A DNA stretch of 64,000 nucleotides, taken from the NCBI GenBank assembly GCA_963827315.1, contig CAWHAL010000001.1:248001-312000 (forward strand). The letters are read 5' to 3'. The notes beneath the pieces were generated by a model that saw only the letters and a list, made by a program, of their open reading frames with translations, had not been told where the DNA came from and searched no databases. The translations under genes were made by a program, and so were the position numbers. Positions 51,034 through 59,880 of this stretch are shown in pieces (the stretch's first letter is position 1; each line of letters opens with the position of its first letter). This DNA is from CAVXEF01 sp963827315 (GTDB lineage: Bacteria; Planctomycetota; Phycisphaerae; Sedimentisphaerales; Anaerobacaceae).

Positions 51034-51807
51034 CTACTTGGCGATTGTGGTGTGGGCAGCGTCGAAAAATCTCGTACCGCCGCTGTCTAATTGCAGAATT
51101 AAACCCTTCTCCGGGTCGATTCCGACGCAGTTGCCGGCAAACTCGCTGCCGTTGAAAATAAGTCTGACCCGCCGGCCCAACAAAAGACTGTAGCCGCTCC
51201 ATTGCCCTATAACCATTGTGCCGTCTTTTTCTGCGACCCCCAGCCAATAGTCTATCGAAGAAAGCAGCCTCTTTGCCAGCGAAACACGGTCGCATCTTGT
51301 CTGAGCCTCGATATCGATGCTTGTTGCGGTCGTTTGCAGTTCTGCGGGGAAGCTGTCCCCGTTTTGGTGGCAGTTTATCCCTATGCCGAGAATATACACT
51401 GCTTCGCCCCCGCTGGTCTTGGATTCGAGCAGAATACCGGCAACCTTTTTGTCGTTTAACATTATGTCATTTGGCCATTTGATTTTCGCACCTTTTCCAA
51501 CAGCCTCGGCAACCGCAACAGCCAACGTTAATGACAACAGCTCGGCACTGCATTTGGTCTTGGTCAGAACAATTGAGCAGAGGACGCTGTCCGCTCGTCC
51601 GCTTATCCATTTTGCACCGGCCCTGCCCCGCCCAGCGGTTTGCTCCTCGGCAAAAACTGCCAGGCCGTCGTTTCTCTTGTTTGTCGCATACTCAGCGGCT
51701 ACATCGTTGGTGCTTGAAGTGCTGTTATAGACAAGGATTTTTTTGCCGATTCGCCTGGTCCTTAGATTTGCTTTTATCTCGTCAGCCGATAGTGGGCAGG
51801 AATCCAT
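51034..51807 (-). CDS. birA: Biotin-protein ligase, without repressor domain
   Basis: A 257-aa ligase that attaches biotin to carrier proteins. Motifs: EEQTAGRGRAGAKWIS, KWPNDIMLNDKKVAGILLES and LGIGINCH. No N-terminal winged helix is present, so it does not act as a biotin-operon repressor of the E. coli type. Downstream neighbour is the SDR gene (15-base gap). The about 45 bases upstream contain a one-sided TTCTGTA word array. Confidence 0.93.
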   Translation of the reverse strand: MDSCPLSADEIKANLRTRRIGKKILVYNSTSSTNDVAAEYATNKRNDGLAVFAEEQTAGRGRAGAKWISGRADSVLCSIVLTKTKCSAELLSLTLAVAVAEAVGKGAKIKWPNDIMLNDKKVAGILLESKTSGGEAVYILGIGINCHQNGDSFPAELQTTATSIDIEAQTRCDRVSLAKRLLSSIDYWLGVAEKDGTMVIGQWSGYSLLLGRRVRLIFNGSEFAGNCVGIDPEKGLILQLDSGGTRFFDAAHTTIAK

Positions 51808-51851
51808 TTTCCCAGCTTTTAATTTCTGTATTCTGTCTTCTGTATTCTGTT

Positions 51852-52724
51852 TTATCTGTCAAGACCGATATCGACCGCGTTTGCCGAATGTGTGATGGCG
51901 CCTACGGCGATTCTGTCGATGCCGCACTGCGCGATTGCTGAAACGCTTTGCAGTGTTATGTTACCGGAGGCCTCGAGCAGCGGCTTTTTTTTTCTCCCGC
52001 ACATCGCGTTTCGCATATCCACCGCGTGCTTTAACTGCCACTGACCCATATTGTCGAGCAGCACAATATCTACGCCCCGAATCTCGAGGACATAGTTGAG
52101 CTGGTCATCGACGTGGTCGACCTCGACCGCAATGAACTTGACGCCCTTTACCTTCCTGGCCTCGCCGACTATTTTCTTTAGTTTCGGCTGAAAGTTCCTG
52201 CCCAACTGGGCCAGGTGGTTGTCTTTAATCAGGATGCCGTCATACAAGCCCAGCCGATGATTGTATCCGCCGCCGCATCGAACAGCGTATTTTTCGAGTA
52301 TTCGCCAGCCAGGCGTCGTCTTTCTCGTATCATAGATTTTCGCTTTTGTGCCTTTAACAGCCTGCACATATTTGTCTGTTGTGGTGGCTATTCCGCTGAG
52401 CTTCTGCAGGAAATTGAGCATAACGCGCTCTGCGCTGAGCATCGAGCACAATGGCCCCTCGATTGTGGCGATTTTGCAGCCGACGTGAGCGACACGCCCG
52501 TCACCCACGTGGACCTTCAGTTTCAGCTTCTTGTCGTAGCACTTAAGAATTTCTCTGACGATAGGCATACCGCAGACAATTATTTCTTCACGTGAAATAA
52601 CGTTTGCCTTCGTGATGGTATTGTCTTTGAAGAAAAGCTCGCTGGTCAAATCGCCCTGCCCGAGGTCTTCCTCAATCGCCATCTTGATTATAGGCAGTAC
52701 CTTTGCAATCTTGAGTTCTTTCAT
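51852..52724 (-). CDS. nadC: Nicotinate-nucleotide pyrophosphorylase
   Basis: A 290-aa quinolinate phosphoribosyltransferase of NAD synthesis. Signature: LQKLSGIATTTDKYV, DTRKTTPGWR, then RCGGGYNHRLGLYDGILIKD. Ends with GNITLQSVSAIAQCGIDRIA. It overlaps the uvrB stop by four bases, so it is translationally coupled to uvrB. Confidence 0.95.
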   Translation of the reverse strand: MKELKIAKVLPIIKMAIEEDLGQGDLTSELFFKDNTITKANVISREEIIVCGMPIVREILKCYDKKLKLKVHVGDGRVAHVGCKIATIEGPLCSMLSAERVMLNFLQKLSGIATTTDKYVQAVKGTKAKIYDTRKTTPGWRILEKYAVRCGGGYNHRLGLYDGILIKDNHLAQLGRNFQPKLKKIVGEARKVKGVKFIAVEVDHVDDQLNYVLEIRGVDIVLLDNMGQWQLKHAVDMRNAMCGRKKKPLLEASGNITLQSVSAIAQCGIDRIAVGAITHSANAVDIGLDR

Positions 52725-54745
52725 CTTCTCTGTGCCTTCTTTCTACTTAGCTTTTTACTTTTGCTGATACTGATAAGCTCCGGCAGTTCACTTAGTTCTC
52801 GCAACTGGTCTCTCAAAAAAGCCGCTCTTTCGAAGTCCAGCGTCTCGGCGGCCTCAAGCATCTCTCTCTCGATTTGGCCGGCTAATTCAACCTTCTCATA
52901 TTCATCGGCTTCAAACCGGACCGCTTCTCTCGCGGTTCGTCTCGCCTTTATCTCCTCCGCCAGCCCCTTACGTATCTCCTTTTTTATCGTTTCGGGCGTA
53001 ATATTGTGTTTTTCGTTGAATTCCAACTGAATTTTACGGCGTCTGTTCGTCTCGTCAATAGCTTTTTGCATCGATTCGGTAATGGTATCGGCGTACAAAA
53101 AAACTGTGGCATTGATGTTTCTGGCCGTTCTGCCGATTGTCTGAATCAGCGAAGTCCGACTTCGCAGGAATCCTTCTTTATCTGCGTCGAGTATCGCAAC
53201 CGCTGAGACCTCCGGCAAATCAAGGCCTTCCCGCAGCAGATTCACTCCGACCAGCACATCGAATTGCCCGCTCCGCAAATCGTGCAGTATCTCGACTCTC
53301 TCGATGGTATTGATTTCGCTGTGCAGATACCGGCATCGAAAACCTTTCTTTGTTATGAAACCGGACAAATCCTCAGCCATCCTTTTTGTCAAAGTGGTAA
53401 TCAGCATCCTTTCTTTGGCTTTGATTCTTTTTTCTACCTCACCCAGAAGGTGCGGCACCTGGTCCCTCGCAGGATGTACAACAATCCGCGGGTCGACCAA
53501 TCCCGTGGGCCTTATTATCTGCTCGACGACCTCGCTTTGACATTTCTCCAGCTCAAAAGATGCCGGCGTCGCAGAAACAAAAACAACCTTGTTCCATCTT
53601 TCCTGAAACTCCTCGAACCGCAGAGGCCTGTTGTCTAATGCGCTCGGCAGCCTGAAGCCGTGCTCGACAAGAACCTCCTTTCTGCTCCTGTCACCGGCCC
53701 ACATCGCCCGAAGCTGTGGAATGGTAGCGTGAGATTCATCGATAAACAAAAGAAAATCCTTCGGAAAGTAGTCAATCAGCGTATATGGCCTTGCTCCCGC
53801 AGGTAGTCCCGATAGATGTCTCGAATAGTTCTCGATGCCGCTGCAGTAGCCGACCTCCTGCAGCATCTCGATATCATACATTGTCCTCGCCTGCAGCCGC
53901 TGCGCCTCGAGCAGTTTACCTTCCTGCCGAAACTGTTGCAGCCGCTGCTCCAATTCAGCCTTTATGCTCTCCACCGCAGCGGCGATTCTGTCGCCGGGCA
54001 TAATGTAGTGCTGAGATGGATATATGAAAACCTGACTTTCATCCGCTAAGGTTTCGCCGGATACCGGATTTATGTAGCTGATTTTCTCTATCTTGTCGCC
54101 GAAAAATTCAAAACGAACGGCAAAAGATTCGTAAGAAAGAAACAGCTCCACAACATCTCCGCGAACTCGAAACGTCCCTCTGGCGAAATCAATATCGTTC
54201 CTGACGTATTGCAGGTCGGCAAATCTCCCAAGCAGCTCATTTCTGTCAACAATATCCCCCCTGCGCACAGCCACAACGGATGCCTTGTAATCCTCCGGCG
54301 AGCCGAGCCCGAAGATGCAGGAGACCGACGCAACGATTATGCAGTCGTCTCTCGTGGAAAGGCTGGTGGTCGTTGAAAGACGCAGCCGGTCAAGGTCAGC
54401 GTTCTTCGAGGCGTCTTTTTCAATGTAAATGTCCCGCTGCGGAATATAGGCCTCCGGCTGATAATAATCGTAATAGCTCACAAAGTATTCCACAGCAGAC
54501 TTCGGAAATAGGTCCCTGAATTCTTCATAGAGTTGAGCTGCCAATGTTTTATTGTGGGATATGACTAAGGTTGGCAGTCCCATCTGCGCTATTACGTTAG
54601 CCATTGTAAATGTCTTGCCGGAACCTGTAACTCCCATCAGCGTCTGGAATTTTTTGCCTTCGCGCAGACTCTCCACAAGCCGGCTGATTGCCGCAGGCTG
54701 GTCCCCAGCAGGAACAAAATTGGTGTCTATTTCGAATCTCGCCAT
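52721..54745 (-). CDS. uvrB: Excinuclease ABC subunit B
   Basis: A 674-aa helicase-like damage-verification subunit of nucleotide excision repair. Walker A GVTGSGKTFTM, beta-hairpin YYDYYQPEAYIP, helicase motif QTIGRTARN and a C-terminal UVR motif (AAETLDFERAAFLRDQLREL). I choose the ATG at 54745 (MARFEIDTNFVPAGDQP), the usual UvrB start; the in-frame extension to 54769 is read from a dispersed repeat. nadC follows with a four-base overlap. Confidence 0.96.
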   Translation of the reverse strand: MARFEIDTNFVPAGDQPAAISRLVESLREGKKFQTLMGVTGSGKTFTMANVIAQMGLPTLVISHNKTLAAQLYEEFRDLFPKSAVEYFVSYYDYYQPEAYIPQRDIYIEKDASKNADLDRLRLSTTTSLSTRDDCIIVASVSCIFGLGSPEDYKASVVAVRRGDIVDRNELLGRFADLQYVRNDIDFARGTFRVRGDVVELFLSYESFAVRFEFFGDKIEKISYINPVSGETLADESQVFIYPSQHYIMPGDRIAAAVESIKAELEQRLQQFRQEGKLLEAQRLQARTMYDIEMLQEVGYCSGIENYSRHLSGLPAGARPYTLIDYFPKDFLLFIDESHATIPQLRAMWAGDRSRKEVLVEHGFRLPSALDNRPLRFEEFQERWNKVVFVSATPASFELEKCQSEVVEQIIRPTGLVDPRIVVHPARDQVPHLLGEVEKRIKAKERMLITTLTKRMAEDLSGFITKKGFRCRYLHSEINTIERVEILHDLRSGQFDVLVGVNLLREGLDLPEVSAVAILDADKEGFLRSRTSLIQTIGRTARNINATVFLYADTITESMQKAIDETNRRRKIQLEFNEKHNITPETIKKEIRKGLAEEIKARRTAREAVRFEADEYEKVELAGQIEREMLEAAETLDFERAAFLRDQLRELSELPELISISKSKKLSRKKAQRR

Positions 54746-54749
54746 ATAT

Positions 54750-54764
54750 GGTGAGCCTGCCGAA
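54750..54764 (-). repeat. TTCGGCAGGCTCACC repeat, uvrB 5' copy
   Basis: Minus strand TTCGGCAGGCTCACC followed by ATAT and the uvrB ATG; it is the same unit as at 462-483 and 2445-2490. Confidence 0.5.
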
Positions 54765-54881
54765 TCCATTTTCGCAGGTTACTTTGCCGGCAGGCTGCCG
54801 CAAGTATCTGACAAGTATATTCTACGTGCTGGTGCGCTGAAACTCAAGCACTGTGCCGGTCCATTATTTGCCTTCTTTCCC

Positions 54882-54910
54882 TTTACAGTACCACGCAGGC
54901 CGGATAAAAT
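54882..54910 (+). promoter_or_regulatory. Promoter of cimA
   Basis: TTTACA (54882-54887), a 17-base spacer, TAAAAT (54905-54910), about 40 bases before the ATG at 54951. Confidence 0.6.
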
Positions 54911-54950
54911 AAACTGCCGTCTTGAATCTTCAACAACCCTTTATGGATAT

Positions 54951-56525
54951 ATGGACATGGAAAAATTAACCCTTTACGACACGACCCTTCGCGACGGAAT
55001 GCAGGCCGAGGGTATCAGCTTTTCACTCGAGGATAAGCTCGCCATCGCCGCCTGCCTTGACCAGCTCGGCATCGACTACATCGAAGGTGGCTATGCCGCT
55101 TCCAACCCCAAGGAAAAACAGTTCTTCGCCGAGGTTGCTAAGCTGGGCCTGAAAAATTCCAGAATCGCAGCCTTCGGCTCCACCAGACGCGTCGACAAAG
55201 ACGTCGCTGACGACGATTCCATCAGGGCCATTCTCACCTGTAAAACAAAAACTGCCACACTCGTCGGAAAGGCCTGGGAACTCCACATAACCGCCGTCCT
55301 CGGCTGCTCGCTTGAGGAAAACCTCAAACTCGTTGCCGACTCGGTCAAATACCTTAAAAAGCACGGCCTCGAGGTAATATTTGACGCCGAGCACTTCTTC
55401 GACGGATACAAAAAGAATCCTAAGTACGCTGCCAGTGTCCTGACCGCTGCTGCCGAAGCTGGTGCCGACCTGCTCGTCCTCTGCGATACCAATGGAGGCT
55501 CTTTGCCTAACGAAGTCTACGAAATCACAAAAAAAATCTGCGCCGAATTCAGCCCTATGGTCATTGGAATTCACACCCACAACGATGGCGACTGCGCTAC
55601 CGCTGACTGCCTCGCCGCCGTCAGTGCCGGCGCTCGACACGTCCAGGGCACAATCAACGGCCTCGGCGAAAGATGTGGTAACGCCAATCTCTGCGCAGTG
55701 ATACCCAATCTCGCCTTCAAAATGGGCTTTAAGCTCCTCAGCCCCGAAAAACTAAAAACACTTACCGAAGTCTCGCGATTCGTCTTCGAAATCGCCAACC
55801 TGACACCCGTGATGAGTATGCCCTATGTCGGCGAGAGTGCCTTTGCTCACAAAGCAGGCCTGCACGTCGATGCCCTGCGAAAAAATAAAAGCACCTATGA
55901 GCACATCGACCCGCAGCTCGTCGGCAACGAAAGGCGGTTCCTCATCTCGGAGCTTAGTGGAAAATCGAACGTCCTCGCCGAGCTTGAAAAGGCAAAAATA
56001 ACGGAGGACAAAAAACTGGCCGAGAAAATCCTCACCCGCGTCCAGGAGCTTGAAAACGAAGGTTATCAGTTCGAGGCCGCCAATGCCAGCTTCGACCTCC
56101 TCGTCAGGAAAATTATGGGCACATACCAGCCCGCTTTTGAGCTTATAAAGTACTACGTAACCACCGAAAAACGCAAATCAGGCAAGATGGTTAACGAGGC
56201 CACCATCAAGCTCAAAGTTGGCGATAAAGTCGAGCACGTCGTCGGTGAAGGCGACGGCCCGGTCAACGCACTCGATGATGCCCTGCGAAAGTTGCTCGAA
56301 ACCTTTTACCCCGCCATCAAGGATATGCACCTGATTGACTACAAGGTGCGCGTCGTCAACGCTAAGGCCGGCACCGCCGCTCGTGTCCGCGTAATAATCG
56401 AATCACGCGACAAAACCTCTATCTGGGGAACGGTCGGCGTCTCCGAAAACATCATCGAGGCCTCCTGGCTCGCTCTCGTCGATTCCGTCGAGTACAAACT
56501 CCAAAAAGACAAAAACCTGCCCTGA
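54951..56525 (+). CDS. cimA: Citramalate synthase
   Basis: A 524-aa enzyme that condenses pyruvate and acetyl-CoA into (R)-citramalate, the threonine-independent entry to isoleucine. LeuA-like TIM barrel: LYDTTLRDGMQAEGISFSLE, GVHTH-type metal site IGIHTHNDGDCA, NGLGERCGNANLC, then the C-terminal regulatory domain (VEHVVGEGDGPVNALDDALR, VRVIIESRD). A second ATG at 54957 (MEKLTLYD) is equally possible. The aconitase-type enzyme at 59.9 kb could act nearby in the pathway but is not next to it. Confidence 0.94.
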   Translation: MDMEKLTLYDTTLRDGMQAEGISFSLEDKLAIAACLDQLGIDYIEGGYAASNPKEKQFFAEVAKLGLKNSRIAAFGSTRRVDKDVADDDSIRAILTCKTKTATLVGKAWELHITAVLGCSLEENLKLVADSVKYLKKHGLEVIFDAEHFFDGYKKNPKYAASVLTAAAEAGADLLVLCDTNGGSLPNEVYEITKKICAEFSPMVIGIHTHNDGDCATADCLAAVSAGARHVQGTINGLGERCGNANLCAVIPNLAFKMGFKLLSPEKLKTLTEVSRFVFEIANLTPVMSMPYVGESAFAHKAGLHVDALRKNKSTYEHIDPQLVGNERRFLISELSGKSNVLAELEKAKITEDKKLAEKILTRVQELENEGYQFEAANASFDLLVRKIMGTYQPAFELIKYYVTTEKRKSGKMVNEATIKLKVGDKVEHVVGEGDGPVNALDDALRKLLETFYPAIKDMHLIDYKVRVVNAKAGTAARVRVIIESRDKTSIWGTVGVSENIIEASWLALVDSVEYKLQKDKNLP

Positions 56526-56693
56526 GTGTCATTGCGAGGCCTTTAGGCCGTGGCAATCTCAAAAATATTCAGTATTCTGTCTCCCGACTTCTGTTCTTTG
56601 TTTCCTCATCGCGGCCTCCGGCTTTAGCAGCAGCCAAACAAGGCAAGTCTTGAGTCTGGTGTCTTGTGTCCTGTGTCTCTGCCCGCTTGAGGG
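56526..56693. repeat. Intergenic pyrimidine-rich word arrays
   Basis: Between converging cimA and UAP. GTATTCTGTCTCCCGACTTC-type words, and later GTCTTGAGTCTGGTGTCTTG then TGTCCTGTGTCTC; both arms are pyrimidine-rich on the + strand, so no clear hairpin. A GCATTGCGAGGCC/GGCCGTGGCAATC match occurs at 56529-56562. Confidence 0.45.
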
Positions 56694-58118
56694 CTAATCA
56701 AGATAAAGCTTGTCTTTGGGTTTGATTCGAGGGATTTTGTTTAGCATCGCTTTGACGTCATCTTTTTCAACGGCAAAACCGGGGGCAATCTCAATAACAC
56801 AGTCCGGTGAGCCATCCGCTTTTTTCGGCACAGCGACACCGGCTGATTCAAGCCAGCAGGCGGCGCGAACGGCCATTAGCTGACTTGCGGTTTCGATACT
56901 GTCTAAGCCGGTGGCATTTTTTACCGGAGCGAATTCCTCGCTGCGGAGCGTCTGCAGGATTATCGAGGCTGAGGCTAACGGAAGGGCATCGAAAATGAAG
57001 CTTTCCAGCTTTATGCCGTTAGGCTCAGCGGGTTCGACGTGCTTTCCTGAAGCGTCGATGTGGGGGATTTTCTTGACGGCCCTGTGCAGCGGCAGAGAAA
57101 AACCCTCGGCGTTCAGCTTTTCCACAAAACTTATATTGATAATGTGTATTGCGATACTGCCAAGGCCAAAGACCAGTGAGCCATCGGCGTTGCGCTTCTC
57201 GGCTTCGCTGTCCGGCAAATCGCTGTATTCGATTACGGTTACCTTGCCATCAACGAAGCAGAAGTTTCCGACCCGTTCCTTCGGGCTGGTTTTTATCACG
57301 GCCTTTGAAGACATCTCGGCTTTGTCGAGAACGTGCAGGCCGATAAACAACGGGTCAAAGATATTTACGAGTGGGTTGTCAACCTGGAAATAACTTATTA
57401 GCTCGACGCCGCGTTTTTTCATATCCTCGATGGCACCGCTTTCGGAAAGTGCTTTCAGGCTTCCGCCGTGGCCGTCGGGCGAGCAGGCGATATTCGCCTC
57501 GTCCGCCAGTAAAATTTTGCCGTCAAAACTGAAATTAGGCAGTGTTCCCTGCTGAAATATAAAGACGTCCTTCTCATTCAGGCCAAAGTAACCGCTGGAG
57601 CGGAAAATCTCTTTTGTCTGGGTGTCGTTTAGGGGGCTGGTCATAATGTACCAGGGGCAAACGGCGTTGTATTTTTTCGAGACAGCGGCGATGGTTTCGG
57701 CGAAGATTTGGAACAGCGTTTTATTTTTAACAGGGCTGATGGGAAAATCCCCCTTTGGGCCTGTGAAACCGAGGCGGGTTCCCTGCCCGCCTGCGACGAC
57801 GAAGGCAGCGACCTTGCCGGCCGATATTGACTGTCTGCCTAATTTGGTCGCTGCGGCGTATTTGCGCTTCTGCTGAGGGTCCGCTGGGCTAACGCCATAG
57901 TAAGGGGCAGGAGCAAAATCGGCTGGTATCGCGGTAAACCTGTGTTTTTTGACGTATTTTGCCACCCAGTCGTCTATTCTGACGAAATCAAGCTGCCGGA
58001 TTTGGGCCTCCAGAGCCTGCCTTTGAGAGGCGTTTAATCGGCCCCAAAACGCCAAAAGATGGCTCTGACCGTGCTTTTTCAGCAGTTTCTTGGCGTTTTC
58101 AAGGTCTTTGTCAGTCAT
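56694..58118 (-). CDS. UDP-sugar pyrophosphorylase (UAP1/UGP family)
   Basis: A 474-aa nucleotidyltransferase from the ATG at 58118 (MTDKDLENAKKLLKKHG), chosen because GGAAG lies eight bases upstream; the longer frame has a doubtful hydrophobic leader. Signature FVVAGGQGTRLGFTGPKG, then ACSPDGHGGSLKALSESG and GNFCFVDGKVTVIEYSD. This is the eukaryote-like UDP-N-acetylglucosamine pyrophosphorylase family (not bacterial GlmU), making UDP-GlcNAc or a related UDP-sugar. Substrate cannot be fixed from sequence. Confidence 0.9.
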   Translation of the reverse strand: MTDKDLENAKKLLKKHGQSHLLAFWGRLNASQRQALEAQIRQLDFVRIDDWVAKYVKKHRFTAIPADFAPAPYYGVSPADPQQKRKYAAATKLGRQSISAGKVAAFVVAGGQGTRLGFTGPKGDFPISPVKNKTLFQIFAETIAAVSKKYNAVCPWYIMTSPLNDTQTKEIFRSSGYFGLNEKDVFIFQQGTLPNFSFDGKILLADEANIACSPDGHGGSLKALSESGAIEDMKKRGVELISYFQVDNPLVNIFDPLFIGLHVLDKAEMSSKAVIKTSPKERVGNFCFVDGKVTVIEYSDLPDSEAEKRNADGSLVFGLGSIAIHIINISFVEKLNAEGFSLPLHRAVKKIPHIDASGKHVEPAEPNGIKLESFIFDALPLASASIILQTLRSEEFAPVKNATGLDSIETASQLMAVRAACWLESAGVAVPKKADGSPDCVIEIAPGFAVEKDDVKAMLNKIPRIKPKDKLYLD

Positions 58119-58140
58119 TCCTTTGACTTCCAGCAGGTAA

Positions 58141-58157
58141 ATCCGCCTGCGGCGGAT
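58141..58157. repeat. ATCCGCC hairpin upstream of UAP
   Basis: ATCCGCC, loop TGC, GGCGGAT: a perfect 7-bp stem with three-base loop, in the leader of the UAP gene. Confidence 0.5.
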
Positions 58158-58235
58158 AAATAAGAAAAGGATTATTAAATAAATCGCAAAGATTTTCAAG
58201 AAAATTAGAAAAATTTGACGAATTTCCCTTGACAA

Positions 58236-58643
58236 TAAATCCGATAGGGGTTAATATTAGTAATAGAGAGATGAGCAGGTAGGCTAATAAGCCAAAAATA
58301 TAATAATTTAGACTGTCATCATAATTCTCGTCCCTGTTTCATATCACAAACCTGCCTGCCAAAAGTGTTGTTCTTCTGCCGGGCTTAAGCGTAAAACAGC
58401 AGCGGTGAAGCCGGCGGAATAAGCAAGGTCGACGAAGTTTATTGGTAAACCGTTAAGTAAAATGGATTTGAACCGACCGTTTTCAGGCGAAACCATTAAG
58501 TCAAAAGAGATTCGCAGAAAGCAATTGCCTTTGCGTCCGAAGGCGGTAACGGTTGGTTGCATTTATAAAATTAAAGAGATAACTGTAAGCGGCTCTGAGA
58601 ACGGTTGGCAGTGCGGATCTCGATAGTTTGAAAGGAGAAAACA
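58236..58643. other. Intergenic region, about 400 bases
   Basis: It holds an AT-rich part (58236-58330) and an open minus-strand frame 58344-58562 (72 aa) that has no ribosome site or recognised family and is not called. On the + strand AAAGGAG (58629-58635) serves the pseudopilin gene. No RNA gene was recognised. Confidence 0.4.
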
Positions 58644-59639
58644 ATGAGAAGAAAAGGTTTTACATTGGTGGAGCTGTTGGTGGTGATCGCCATCATAGCG
58701 TTGCTGATGGGCATTTTGATGCCTGCGCTGGCCCGGGTAAGGCAAATGGCCTACCGAATGGTCTGCGGGTCGAGTTTGTCCGGAATCGGAAAAGCAATGT
58801 TAGTGTACTCACAAGATAATGAGGCCGACTTCCCTGTCGCAGGCGGCAAAATATCCCCCACGAAGAACTGGAGCACAGCAGGCTATATAAACACCTGGGG
58901 CACAGAAACAGAAGCAGAAGCCTTCCCAAGCGGAGCCAACCCGACAATCGGTTCGTGTTTCTATCTTCTGGTAAAGTACGCGGATGTGGCGGTCAAGCAG
59001 TTTATCTGCAAGAGTGACACCGGCTCGGAAACCCTTGTGCTGTCCGAATACAATCCCGACCCCACAATTATTAAAGAGGACATGGATGCCTGGGATTTCG
59101 GCAGGGGACCGGGAATACACAACAGCTATTCCTATCACATGCCATTCAAATGGAGTGGTGCTTGTGGCACTTTAGCTTTTCCGATAGACACGGCGAGCAA
59201 CCCGGCCAGTCCTCTGTGCGCAGACAGAAATCCCTATCTTGATAAAAATGCTGAGGGTCCCGACGGAACCCAAGGGGGATATGTTGATGGTATGGCACCT
59301 GGTACAAAGCCCCCGAGATGGGACACCACAACCGGTAAATACATCGACTCTGACAAGACCGGTAACGCAGCAGCCCACCAGCGAGAAGGGCAAAATGTTT
59401 TGTATGCTGATGTCAGCTCAAGATTCCAGTTATATCCCAACTGTGGCATTGCGAATGACAATATCTACAAAAGCTGGACCACCTGCACGACTGCTGGAAG
59501 CCCCCCCGACAAAGAAAAACAGGTCGGTGCGCTAGATAAAGGCGGCAATCTCCAGACGACAGGGTTAGGTGGGCCGTATTCCGAATCAGATGCGTTTCTC
59601 GTGAATGAGCATCAGGACTTGTCACAGGGCCCGCCGTAA
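58644..59639 (+). CDS. Prepilin-type N-terminal protein (H-X9-DG/DUF1559-like)
   Basis: A 331-aa pseudopilin. Prepilin peptidase site at RRKG^FTLVELLVVIAIIALL (cut after G5), then a globular part typical of planctomycete type II secretion-like proteins: CGSSLSGIGKAMLVYSQDNE near the membrane helix, and HQREGQNVLYADVS toward the end in the place of the H-X9-DG motif. AAGGAG precedes the ATG and a strong terminator follows, so it is a single-gene unit. No pilus machinery is adjacent. Confidence 0.9.
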   Translation: MRRKGFTLVELLVVIAIIALLMGILMPALARVRQMAYRMVCGSSLSGIGKAMLVYSQDNEADFPVAGGKISPTKNWSTAGYINTWGTETEAEAFPSGANPTIGSCFYLLVKYADVAVKQFICKSDTGSETLVLSEYNPDPTIIKEDMDAWDFGRGPGIHNSYSYHMPFKWSGACGTLAFPIDTASNPASPLCADRNPYLDKNAEGPDGTQGGYVDGMAPGTKPPRWDTTTGKYIDSDKTGNAAAHQREGQNVLYADVSSRFQLYPNCGIANDNIYKSWTTCTTAGSPPDKEKQVGALDKGGNLQTTGLGGPYSESDAFLVNEHQDLSQGPP

Positions 59640-59700
59640 TGAGCGGCTCAACAGCGACGTTAAGCTGGTGCTAAACTGTCCGGCTTGGTCGGATTAACAG

Positions 59701-59737
59701 GCGGCCTTGTGCGAGTAAGCACAAGGCCGCATTTTTT
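59701..59737 (+). terminator. Intrinsic terminator after the pseudopilin gene
   Basis: A perfect 12-bp stem GCGGCCTTGTGC (59701-59712) with 59719-59730, loop GAGTAA, followed by a T-run (59732-59737). Confidence 0.9.
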
Positions 59738-59817
59738 ATTGCTGAATTCCTGTGTCCACCGTTCAGGAACCAACCACAACGCTCACAGCAGACCTATAAT
59801 GTCGGGACAAATCGGAT

Positions 59818-59846
59818 TTGTCTTCAGCCGGCATTTATGTTAGATT
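59818..59846 (+). promoter_or_regulatory. Probable promoter of the acn operon
   Basis: TTGTCT (59818-59823), a 17-base spacer, TAGATT (59841-59846), 35 bases before the chosen TTG start at 59881. Confidence 0.5.
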
Positions 59847-59880
59847 GTCGGCGAATACGGCAAATGCGAGGGAACCGAAG

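Noticed and set aside
58344..58562. 72-aa open frame on the minus strand between UAP and the pseudopilin gene
   Set aside because: No ribosome site, no recognised family and odd composition; kept only as a note in the intergenic entry.
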